Shown here piece after piece: positions 6,419 through 12,776 of a stretch of 12,776 nucleotides of DNA. The stretch covers positions 1 to 12,776 of the forward strand of contig CAMLNG010000054.1 in NCBI GenBank assembly GCA_946481195.1, given 5' to 3'. A model generated the notes under the pieces. It was not told the DNA's origin, searched no databases, and saw only the letters and a list, made by a program, of their open reading frames with translations. Both the position numbers and the translations under genes were made by a program. Each line of letters begins with the position of its first letter. The first letter of the stretch is position 1. Source of the DNA: an uncultured Chromatiaceae bacterium. Its GTDB lineage: Bacteria > Pseudomonadota > Gammaproteobacteria > Enterobacterales > Alteromonadaceae.

Positions 6419-7081
6419 TTATCCGGCGAATGTCATCTCTGGGATATCGCCATGGATCACCAGCTTACCTGCTGTTTTTTGCTGAATTTCTTCAACTGAC
6501 ACACCAGGCGCTCGCTCCAGTAAATGGAAAGCACCATCTTTGACTTCCAGTACTGCTAAATCAGTGACGATTTTTTTCACGCAGCCAACGCCGGTCAGGG
6601 GCAGGGTACAGTTGTCCAGCAACTTTGAGCTGCCGTATTTGTCGGCATGCGTCATAGTCACAACTATATTTTGTGCGCCTGCGACTAAATCCATCGCGCC
6701 GCCCATGCCTTTGACCAGTTTGCCCGGGATCATCCAGCTGGCGATATTGCCGTGTTGGTCAACTTCAAAGGCTCCTAATACCGTTAAATCGACATGACCG
6801 CCGCGGATCATGGCAAAACTTTCAGCAGAAGAGAAAATCGCAGCGCCTTTGATGGCGGTGACGGTTTCTTTGCCGGCGTTGATCATATCAGCGTCGACTT
6901 CAGCATCGGTCGGATAAGGGCCCATACCAAGTAAGCCGTTTTCTGACTGCAGCATCACTTCGATGCCGGCCGGTACATAGTTCGCCACCAGCGTCGGAAT
7001 ACCGATGCCAAGATTGACGTAATAACCGTCTTTTAATTCCTGTGCGACGCGCATCGCTACTTGTTCACGTGATAAAGCCAT
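6419..7081 (-). CDS. scoB: 3-oxoacid CoA-transferase, subunit B
   Basis: 220-residue beta subunit of a succinyl-CoA:3-ketoacid (acetoacetate) CoA-transferase. The catalytic glutamate that forms the thioester-linked intermediate is Glu47 in [12 protein letters not shown], matching Glu305 of mammalian SCOT, and the [18 protein letters not shown] segment (160-177) is typical of the SCOT type. The start is placed at 7081, not at the in-frame ATG at 7120, because the 7081 ATG has AAGGAG 6 bases upstream and follows the end of scoA by 10 bases, whereas the longer form would run back into scoA with no ribosome-binding site. The scoA stop and the scoB Shine-Dalgarno overlap (TAAGGAG), implying translational coupling. 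Together the subunits activate the acetoacetate released by LiuE. AtoDA-like acetate donors cannot be excluded. Confidence 0.9.
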   Translation of the reverse strand: MALSREQVAMRVAQELKDGYYVNLGIGIPTLVANYVPAGIEVMLQSENGLLGMGPYPTDAEVDADMINAGKETVTAIKGAAIFSSAESFAMIRGGHVDLTVLGAFEVDQHGNIASWMIPGKLVKGMGGAMDLVAGAQNIVVTMTHADKYGSSKLLDNCTLPLTGVGCVKKIVTDLAVLEVKDGAFHLLERAPGVSVEEIQQKTAGKLVIHGDIPEMTFAG

Positions 7082-7094
7082 GTCCTTCTCCTTA
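7082..7094 (-). promoter_or_regulatory. Fused stop/Shine-Dalgarno for scoB
   Basis: TAAGGAG, six bases, ATG: the scoA stop codon overlaps the scoB ribosome-binding site. It decides the scoB start at 7081 over the upstream ATG at 7120 and favours equal synthesis of the two transferase subunits. Confidence 0.82.
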
Positions 7095-7793
7095 ATCTTT
7101 GCGAACCATGCGACGTTCAATGCGTTTTTCGAAGTTGCCTTTGATCACGCGCTGCACATAAATACCCGGGGTGTGGATTTCCGTCGGTGCCAGCTCACCC
7201 GGTTCAACGATTTCTTCTACTTCAGCCACGGTAATTTTGCCGGCGGTAGCAACCATTGGGTTGAAGTTCATCGCGGTGTGGCGGAACACCAGATTGCCGT
7301 AACGGTCGGCCTTCCAGGCGCGGACTATGGCAAAATCACCGGTGATTGAAGGTTCCAGCACATAGTTACGGCCATTGATTTCACGGGTCTCTTTGCCTTC
7401 AGCCACAGGTGTACCGTAACCGGTGGCGGTGAAAAAGGCAGGAATACCGGCGCCACCGGCCCGGATCTTCTCAGCGAGCGTGCCTTGCGGGGTTAATTCC
7501 ACTTCAAGTTCGCCCGATAATAACTGCTGTTCAAATAAGGCATTTTCACCGACGTAAGACGCGATCATCTTTTTGATTTGGCGGTCTTCCAGCAGAATGC
7601 CTAAGCCAAAACCGTCGACACCACAGTTATTCGACACCACGGTTAAATCACGCGTGCCCATTTTTTTAATTTGGCCAATCAGGCCTTCCGGGATACCGCA
7701 TAGACCGAATCCTCCCGCGATCACCGTCATACCGTCGGCCAGACCTGCTAAGGCTTCGTCGTAACTGTGCACGACTTTATTAAACCCTGCCAT
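7092..7793 (-). CDS. scoA: 3-oxoacid CoA-transferase, subunit A
   Basis: 233-residue alpha subunit of the heteromeric CoA-transferase (family I). The glycine-rich CoA-binding motif [10 protein letters not shown] is at residues 27-36, followed by the conserved VVSNNCG segment; [15 protein letters not shown] (114-128) and [20 protein letters not shown] are also family blocks. Length matches SCOT-type A subunits, in which one polypeptide per half is the bacterial arrangement. The ATG at 7793 has an AGAGGA 7 bases upstream. It converts acetoacetate plus succinyl-CoA to acetoacetyl-CoA plus succinate with ScoB, linking leucine breakdown to thiolase. It is 86 bases behind liuE, the largest gap in the operon, and this gap holds a perfect palindrome that may set its expression apart from the liu genes. 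Confidence 0.9.
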   Translation of the reverse strand: MAGFNKVVHSYDEALAGLADGMTVIAGGFGLCGIPEGLIGQIKKMGTRDLTVVSNNCGVDGFGLGILLEDRQIKKMIASYVGENALFEQQLLSGELEVELTPQGTLAEKIRAGGAGIPAFFTATGYGTPVAEGKETREINGRNYVLEPSITGDFAIVRAWKADRYGNLVFRHTAMNFNPMVATAGKITVAEVEEIVEPGELAPTEIHTPGIYVQRVIKGNFEKRIERRMVRKD

Positions 7794-7817
7794 TGTGCTT
7801 CCTCTGTTGCTGTAGGG

Positions 7818-7837
7818 CAGCTGCTTTAAAGCAGCTG
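7818..7837. repeat. 20-bp perfect palindrome between liuE and scoA
   Basis: CAGCTGCTTT/AAAGCAGCTG is fully self-complementary. In RNA it would form an eight-pair stem with a four-base loop (TTAA). It lies 42 bases after the liuE stop and 24 bases before the scoA start. No U-run follows in the - direction, so it is not a standard terminator; an RNA-stability hairpin or a dimeric-regulator operator fits better. Confidence 0.6.
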
Positions 7838-7879
7838 TGAGATTGCATGGTCAGACTGTCACTCGCGTGCGTCTGTCTG

Positions 7880-8806
7880 TTAATTCTGTCCGGCATTTTG
7901 CTGACACTTCGCCTGCAGCGCCAATCCTACTTTAGAACTAGGTTTTTTCCCGAGCGCTGCGGTAATGGCCCAGCCGGCGCGGGCGAGGCTTTGTAACGCA
8001 ACGCCGTGTTGAATGCCAAGACCATCCAGTAAATACACTACATCTTCAGTGGCAACATTGCCTGACGCGCCGGCAGCGTACGGACAACCACCGAGGCCTG
8101 CGACTGCACTGTCAATGACAGCGACACCGCGGCTTAGCGCGGCGTAAATATTTGTTAACGCCTGGCCGTAAGTGTCATGAAAATGTATCGCAATTTTTTC
8201 CACAGGTACTACCGCAAGAACCGCATCAAGCATGGCCAGCACGGTCGCCGGCGTGCCGACGCCGATAGTGTCGCCCAAGGAGATTTCATAACAACCCATG
8301 TCGAGCAGCGCTTTGGCAACGCGGGCCACCTCGGCCGGGGCTACAGCACCCTGATAAGGACACCCGACTACACAAGACACATAACCGCGCACCCGCACAC
8401 CGTCGGCTTTCGCTGCGGCCAGCACCGGCGCAAACCGGGCCAGACTTTCGTCAATCGAGCAGTTAATGTTTTTTTGCGAAAAAGCCTCAGAAGCGGCGCC
8501 AAATATGGCCACTTCATCAGCCCCGGCAGCGCGTGCGGCCTGATAGCCCTGCAAGTTAGGTGTCAACGCCGCGTAGGTGACGCCGGCTTTGCGTTTGATA
8601 CCACTAAACACTTGTGCTGAATCGGCCATTTGTGGCACCCACTTCGGGCTGACAAAAGCACCGGTTTCGATAGTGCTGAGGCCCGCCGCCGCCAGCGCTT
8701 CAACCAGCGCTATTTTGGCTTCGACCGGCACCGATTTTTCGTTTTGTAAACCATCGCGTGGCCCAACTTCGACGATCCGAACTGATTGCGGCAAAGCTAT
8801 TGTCAT
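7880..8806 (-). CDS. liuE: Hydroxymethylglutaryl-CoA lyase
   Basis: 308-residue TIM-barrel lyase splitting (S)-HMG-CoA into acetyl-CoA and acetoacetate, the last ring-free step of leucine catabolism. All key residues known from the human enzyme are seen: Arg17-Asp18 ([11 protein letters not shown]), Glu47 (TIETG), the metal ligands His208 and His210 (IHFHDTYG), and the mobile-loop Cys241 with Asn250 in the family signature [26 protein letters not shown] is also diagnostic. Length is normal for bacteria, and there is no targeting sequence. The start overlaps the liuD stop by four bases (ATGA), and its ribosome-binding site AGGAG lies in the end of liuD, so translation is coupled. The C-terminal tail (KCQQNAGQN) is variable in the family. 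Confidence 0.95.
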   Translation of the reverse strand: MTIALPQSVRIVEVGPRDGLQNEKSVPVEAKIALVEALAAAGLSTIETGAFVSPKWVPQMADSAQVFSGIKRKAGVTYAALTPNLQGYQAARAAGADEVAIFGAASEAFSQKNINCSIDESLARFAPVLAAAKADGVRVRGYVSCVVGCPYQGAVAPAEVARVAKALLDMGCYEISLGDTIGVGTPATVLAMLDAVLAVVPVEKIAIHFHDTYGQALTNIYAALSRGVAVIDSAVAGLGGCPYAAGASGNVATEDVVYLLDGLGIQHGVALQSLARAGWAITAALGKKPSSKVGLALQAKCQQNAGQN

Positions 8807-10812
8807 GCTGTTGCTCCTGCATCTGCGCTGAAATCCACCAGCTCAGCACCGTCTTTGACCAAATCACCGGCCTGATAGAATACGCTGTTGACCACGCCGT
8901 TTGCCGGCGCCTTGATGGCGTATTCCATCTTCATCGCTTCCATCACCAGCAGCGTCTCGCCGGCCTGTACCTGCTGACCTGCGCTCGCCATCACTGCGAC
9001 CACAGTGCCGTTCATCGGTGCTTTTAAGCTGCCGGCGCTCTCGTCAGTCGCAGCGACTTCCACCTGGGTCTGATAGGTAAAATCAAAGCGCTGATGGGCG
9101 ATGAATACTGACACAATTTGGCTTTGTGGGTTTTGCTGATATTGACTGACCCGCACGCGGAACTGATGGCTGCTGCCTTGATTGGATAAAGTCGCGGTTA
9201 AAGTGTCGCCGTGCAGTTCGGCGCTGGCGTTGATGCAATAGTCGCCAACACAAAGCCGCTGGCCGGTTGCAGTACTTTGGACCACCACTTGCGAAGTGTT
9301 ATCGCCACTTCGTAAGTTAAAACGCACCTGTGGCGCTTCATTTAAGCGCCAGCCGTAACCACAACTCCAGGGCGAGCGGTCAGCCGGGGCCGGTTGTTGC
9401 TTCAACAGCAAATATAACGCCGCTAACAGCAATGCCTGTTGTGATTCGGACTGCTCAGGGGCAAATAAGTCAGCCTGGTGATGTTCGATAAAGTGCGTGT
9501 CGAGCTCTGCTGCCGCAAAAGCGGGATGCGACACCAGCGCGCTTAAAAAGCCTAAATTGGTTTTGACGCCGGCAATGCGGTATTCGTCCAGTGCATGACG
9601 CATGCGGGCGATGGCACGGTCGCGGTTTTCGTCCCAGACAATCAGCTTGGCAATCATCGGGTCATAAAACGGCGACACTTCATCATATTCCACCACGCCG
9701 GTGTCAATCCGCACATGACGGTGACAGTCCGGCTGGCGCAGATAAGTCAATTTGCCGGTGGCCGGCAGGAAGTTATTGTCCGGATCTTCGGCATAAACCC
9801 GCACTTCAATGGCATGGCCATCTAATGGAATTTCATGCTGAGCCAGCGGTAACGGCTGATTGCTGGCAACCAGCAACTGCCATTTGACCAGGTCCTGACC
9901 AGTGATCATCTCAGTCACCGGGTGCTCGACCTGCAGCCGGGTGTTCATTTCCATAAAATAGAAAGAGCCGTCTTCGTCGAACAGAAATTCGACGGTACCG
10001 GCACCGGCATAACCAATGGCTTTGGCCGCAGTAACAGCAGCTTCGCCCATGGCTTTGCGCTGCTCTGCGCTGAAATTTGGCGCTGGCGCTTCTTCGATGA
10101 CTTTCTGGTGGCGGCGCTGAATGGAACAATCGCGTTCGTGTAAATACACCGCGTTGCCAAAGTTGTCGGCAAACACCTGAATTTCGACATGGCGTGGTTT
10201 GGTCAGGTAACGTTCCATCAGGATTTTGTCGTTGCCAAAACCGTTGAGTGCTTCGCGTTTGGCGCTTTGCAGCTGCTCTAAAAACTCAGACGCCTGCCAG
10301 ACCACTTTCATGCCTTTGCCACCACCGCCATAAGCGGCTTTGAGCAGCAACGGATAGCCGATACGGTTGGCTTCAGCGGCGAGGAACGTTTCGTCCTGAT
10401 TGTCACCGTGATAACCCGGCACCAAAGGCACGCCGGCTTTGCTCATAATTTCTTTGGCCGCGCTTTTTGACCCCATGGCGGCAATAGCCGGCACCGGTGG
10501 GCCAATGAATACGACACCGGCATCAGCACAGGCTTTGGCAAAATCTTCGTTTTCACTTAAAAAGCCATAGCCAGGGTGAATGGCCTCAGCGCCACTTTGT
10601 TTGGCAATAGCGAGGATTTTGTCGGCGCGCAAATAGCTATCTTTCGACGGCGCCGGGCCTAATAAAAAGGCTTCATCGGCCATTTGCACATGGCGTGCGT
10701 TGGCGTCGGCTTCGGAATACACCGCCACGCAGCGTATACCCAGCTGATGGGCGGTTTTTATCACGCGGCAGGCGATTTCGCCGCGGTTGGCGATCAGTAT
10801 TTTGCTAAACAT
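8803..10812 (-). CDS. liuD: Methylcrotonyl-CoA carboxylase, biotin carboxylase/biotin carrier (alpha) subunit
   Basis: 669-residue alpha subunit of 3-methylcrotonyl-CoA carboxylase. Residues 1 to about 450 are the ATP-grasp biotin carboxylase: [14 protein letters not shown] at the start, the ATP-binding glycine loop GGGGKGM (162-168), [18 protein letters not shown] (226-243) and [15 protein letters not shown] (287-301). A middle beta-rich region (about 480-585) corresponds to the BT domain that contacts the beta subunit. The C-terminal biotinyl domain carries the biotin lysine Lys628 in VMEAMKME. The subunit ATP-dependently carboxylates its own biotin and passes CO2 to LiuB. Acetyl-, propionyl- and geranyl-CoA carboxylase alpha subunits share this layout; the neighbours decide for methylcrotonyl. 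It starts 5 bases after the liuC stop and overlaps liuE by four. Confidence 0.95.
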   Translation of the reverse strand: MFSKILIANRGEIACRVIKTAHQLGIRCVAVYSEADANARHVQMADEAFLLGPAPSKDSYLRADKILAIAKQSGAEAIHPGYGFLSENEDFAKACADAGVVFIGPPVPAIAAMGSKSAAKEIMSKAGVPLVPGYHGDNQDETFLAAEANRIGYPLLLKAAYGGGGKGMKVVWQASEFLEQLQSAKREALNGFGNDKILMERYLTKPRHVEIQVFADNFGNAVYLHERDCSIQRRHQKVIEEAPAPNFSAEQRKAMGEAAVTAAKAIGYAGAGTVEFLFDEDGSFYFMEMNTRLQVEHPVTEMITGQDLVKWQLLVASNQPLPLAQHEIPLDGHAIEVRVYAEDPDNNFLPATGKLTYLRQPDCHRHVRIDTGVVEYDEVSPFYDPMIAKLIVWDENRDRAIARMRHALDEYRIAGVKTNLGFLSALVSHPAFAAAELDTHFIEHHQADLFAPEQSESQQALLLAALYLLLKQQPAPADRSPWSCGYGWRLNEAPQVRFNLRSGDNTSQVVVQSTATGQRLCVGDYCINASAELHGDTLTATLSNQGSSHQFRVRVSQYQQNPQSQIVSVFIAHQRFDFTYQTQVEVAATDESAGSLKAPMNGTVVAVMASAGQQVQAGETLLVMEAMKMEYAIKAPANGVVNSVFYQAGDLVKDGAELVDFSADAGATA

Positions 10813-10817
10813 CTGGG

Positions 10818-11651
10818 CTATTCCTCGCTGTGGCTATCGCTTTCAGGCTGTTGCCATGCCGGCGTGCGTTTATCTAAAAATGCCGTTAAACCTTCCTGAC
10901 CTTCCGGAGATACGCGGATGGCAGCAATACGGCGGGAGGTTTCAGCGATAGTGTCTGCCTCAAGCGGCGCGTCGGCGACATAAGCCACTAAAGCCTTAGC
11001 TGCACCAACAGCCTGCGGGCTGTTGGTGATGATGGCATCAATCAGAGGCTGCGCTTTGGTGCGTAAGGATCCCGCCTCTTCGTTGTCAGAGATTTCACTA
11101 ATCAGGCCCAGCTGTAAGGCAGTCTGCGTATCAAAGCGTTCCGCCGTAGTGAAATAACGCCGGCTAGCGCGTTCACCGATAGCCCGTACCACATAAGGAC
11201 TAATCACCGCGGGGATCAGACCAATTTTCACTTCACTTAAACAAAAACTGGCTTTAGGCGTGGCAATGGCCATGTCACAGCAGGCGACCAAACCGACAGC
11301 GCCGCCAAAAGCCGCGCCTTGCACCAGCGCAATCACCGGCAGCGGAAAGCTATTGAGCTTTTGCATCAGCAGCGCCAAAGCGCCGGCATCAGTCAGATTC
11401 TGCTGATAATCTTTTTGCGCCATGGCGCGCATCCAGTTTAAATCGGCGCCGGCCGAAAAGTTTTTGCCGGTGGATTCCAGCAGTAACACGCGTAAACCAG
11501 GCATGGCGGCGAGGGCGTCCAACGCCTGAATCAGTTCGGCGATCATCAGATCGCCAAAAGCGTTATGCAGCTCAGGCCGGTTTAACCGCAGCACCCCGAC
11601 AAAAGCTGATTCCGCGCCGTATTGTAAGAATTCAGTGGTGACAATAGACAT
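10818..11651 (-). CDS. liuC: 3-methylglutaconyl-CoA hydratase (crotonase family)
   Basis: 277-residue enoyl-CoA hydratase/isomerase-fold protein, hydrating 3-methylglutaconyl-CoA to HMG-CoA. Oxyanion-hole segments are FSAGADLNWM (65-74) and AAFGGAVGL (113-121); Glu140 in SEVKIGLIPA corresponds to the second catalytic glutamate of crotonases. The position of the first glutamate (GGGxE in AUH) is Gly120 here. The start is 11651, not the upstream in-frame ATG at 11705: AAGGAG sits 6 bases before 11651 and overlaps the liuB stop, whereas the longer version adds 18 residues with no ribosome-binding site that run back into liuB. Function is assigned from motif plus position between liuB and liuD; taken alone it would only be a general crotonase. 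Confidence 0.9.
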   Translation of the reverse strand: MSIVTTEFLQYGAESAFVGVLRLNRPELHNAFGDLMIAELIQALDALAAMPGLRVLLLESTGKNFSAGADLNWMRAMAQKDYQQNLTDAGALALLMQKLNSFPLPVIALVQGAAFGGAVGLVACCDMAIATPKASFCLSEVKIGLIPAVISPYVVRAIGERASRRYFTTAERFDTQTALQLGLISEISDNEEAGSLRTKAQPLIDAIITNSPQAVGAAKALVAYVADAPLEADTIAETSRRIAAIRVSPEGQEGLTAFLDKRTPAWQQPESDSHSEE

Positions 11652-11664
11652 CAACAGCTCCTTA
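11652..11664 (-). promoter_or_regulatory. Fused stop/Shine-Dalgarno for liuC
   Basis: TAAGGAG followed by six bases and ATG: the liuB stop codon forms the first bases of the liuC ribosome-binding site. The same seven bases with the same spacing occur at scoA-scoB (7082-7094). It decides the liuC start at 11651 and implies termination-reinitiation coupling. Confidence 0.8.
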
Positions 11665-12776
11665 CATCCGGAACACGCCAAAGCGTGTCTCTTCAATCGG
11701 TGCATTCAGCGCAGCCGCTAATGCCAGTCCCACCACCATCCGGCTTTGCGCCGGGTCGATAATACCGTCGTCCCAGAGCCGCGCCGACGCGTAGTAGGGG
11801 TGACCTTGCTGTTCATATTGAGCAATGATCGGCTGTTTTAATGCGGCTTCTGCTTCTGGCGACAGAGTTTCGCCTTTGCGGGCCAGACCGTCTTTGGTGA
11901 CTTGCGCCATCACACCGGCAGCCTGTTCGCCGCCCATCACGGAAATGCGCGCATTTGGCCACATCCACATCATGGTTGGGTCGTAAGCGCGGCCACACAT
12001 GCCGTAGTTACCGGCGCCATAAGAGCCGCCAATTAACACAGTGAATTTAGGCACTTTGGCACAGGACACTGCTGTCACCATTTTTGCACCATGTTTGGCA
12101 ATGCCTTCGGCTTCGTATTTCTGGCCGACCATAAAGCCGGTGATGTTCTGCAAAAACAGCAGCGGAATTTTGCGCTGGCAACAGAGTTCAATGAAATGCG
12201 CGCCTTTTTGCGCCGATTCAGAAAATAAAATCCCGTTATTGGCGACGATGCCAATCGGATTGCCAAAAATACGCGCAAAGCCACAGACCAGCGTCGGGCC
12301 ATACAGCTGTTTAAATTCATCGAAATCTGAACCGTCGACAATCCGCGCTATCACTTCCCGCACGTCAAACGGCTTTTTCAGGTCAGTGCCGACGATGCCA
12401 TACAGCTCCTGCGCGTCGTATAACGGCTCTTCAACAGGCTTCACGTCACGCAGCACCGGCGTTTCACGGTTTAAGCGGGATACGGCGTTACGCGCCAGTT
12501 GCAGCGCGTGTTCGTCGTTTTGTGCATAGTGGTCGGCGACGCCGGATATGCGGCAATGCACATCGGCACCGCCTAAATCTTCGGCACTGACTTCTTCACC
12601 AGTAGCGGCTTTCACCAGCGGCGGGCCGGCGAGGAAAATGGTGCCCTGTTCTTTGACGATAATCGACTCATCGGCCATGGCCGGCACATAAGCGCCACCG
12701 GCGGTACAAAGGCCCATTACCACAGCAATTTGCGGGATGCCTTTGGCGGACATATTCGCCTGATTAAAGAAAATCC
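11662..12776 (-). CDS. liuB: Methylcrotonyl-CoA carboxylase, carboxyltransferase (beta) subunit (5'-truncated)
   Basis: C-terminal 370 residues of the beta subunit; the frame stays open to the window edge (coding IFFNQAN before the internal Met at 12753), so that Met is not the start. The family is about 535 residues, leaving roughly 165 outside. It transfers the carboxyl group from LiuD biotin to 3-methylcrotonyl-CoA. Family blocks seen: [16 protein letters not shown] and [24 protein letters not shown] in the N-terminal carboxyltransferase half, then [18 protein letters not shown] and [18 protein letters not shown] in the C-terminal half, whose backbone amides form the oxyanion holes. Propionyl-CoA carboxylase beta is the main alternative, but the [15 protein letters not shown] and AGGAYVPAM wording and the liu context favour methylcrotonyl. 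Its stop codon is part of the liuC Shine-Dalgarno. Confidence 0.94.
   Translation of the reverse strand, partial: IFFNQANMSAKGIPQIAVVMGLCTAGGAYVPAMADESIIVKEQGTIFLAGPPLVKAATGEEVSAEDLGGADVHCRISGVADHYAQNDEHALQLARNAVSRLNRETPVLRDVKPVEEPLYDAQELYGIVGTDLKKPFDVREVIARIVDGSDFDEFKQLYGPTLVCGFARIFGNPIGIVANNGILFSESAQKGAHFIELCCQRKIPLLFLQNITGFMVGQKYEAEGIAKHGAKMVTAVSCAKVPKFTVLIGGSYGAGNYGMCGRAYDPTMMWMWPNARISVMGGEQAAGVMAQVTKDGLARKGETLSPEAEAALKQPIIAQYEQQGHPYYASARLWDDGIIDPAQSRMVVGLALAAALNAPIEETRFGVFRM

Noticed and set aside
7082..7120. Extended N-terminus of scoB from ATG 7120
   Set aside because: It overlaps the end of scoA, has no Shine-Dalgarno, and the 7081 start has an ideal one with family-typical [13 protein letters not shown].
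8177..8620. 147-codon open frame antisense to liuE
   Set aside because: It is a shadow of a strongly conserved coding sequence; composition (many Arg/His) is what an antisense frame of this GC content gives, and no ribosome-binding site is seen.
11652..11705. Extended N-terminus of liuC from ATG 11705
   Set aside because: The 18 extra residues run antiparallel-free within liuB in another frame, lack a ribosome-binding site and are unlike crotonase N-termini.
12041..12529. 162-codon open frame antisense to liuB
   Set aside because: Same reason: the - strand frame encodes conserved carboxyltransferase blocks throughout; the + frame product is Ser/Pro-rich without recognisable domains.

Overview
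The window is ordinary chromosomal DNA of a gammaproteobacterium. The protein families and gene order best fit a marine or freshwater Alteromonadales/Chromatiales-type aerobe such as Rheinheimera, Alishewanella or Shewanella; this placement is inferred from family resemblance, since no rRNA or other marker is present. Genes are tightly packed. I see no tRNA, rRNA, CRISPR array, transposase, integrase or other sign of recent transfer.

Layout from left to right. (1) Positions 2-1792 (+) hold the C-terminal part of a dipeptidyl-peptidase-IV-like S9 serine peptidase, which ends at a bidirectional hairpin terminator. (2) On the - strand, 3406-1878 is a two-gene unit: a thiol peroxidase of the glutathione peroxidase family followed by the fermentative D-lactate dehydrogenase ldhA. 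(3) A divergent + gene (3537-4445) encodes a beta-hydroxyacid dehydrogenase of the 3-hydroxyisobutyrate/glyoxylate-reductase family. (4) It converges on a 56-residue two-helix membrane protein (4619-4449, -) with a consensus Shine-Dalgarno. (5) That small gene is divergent from a GlxA-type regulator, DJ-1/PfpI domain plus AraC helix-turn-helix (4711-5691, +). (6) A membrane-anchored protein of uncertain function follows (5810-6313, +), also ending in a bidirectional terminator.

(7) The right half (12776-6419, - strand) is the leucine/isovalerate catabolic operon, read right to left: liuB (partial, cut by the window edge), liuC, liuD, liuE, then the two subunits of a 3-oxoacid CoA-transferase (scoA, scoB). 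Together they convert 3-methylcrotonyl-CoA through 3-methylglutaconyl-CoA and HMG-CoA to acetyl-CoA and acetoacetate, and then activate acetoacetate to acetoacetyl-CoA using succinyl-CoA. The first enzyme (isovaleryl-CoA dehydrogenase, liuA) and the usual regulator (liuR) would be expected just beyond the right edge.

Several starts were assigned against longer open frames. scoB starts at 7081, liuC at 11651 and the membrane protein at 5810, each supported by Shine-Dalgarno or promoter position. I found no convincing new multi-gene system. The points most worth a second look are the small membrane protein with its repeat-containing divergent control region and GlxA-type neighbour, a perfect 20-bp palindrome between liuE and scoA, an 11-bp-stem hairpin inside the end of the small gene, and the missing first crotonase glutamate in LiuC.
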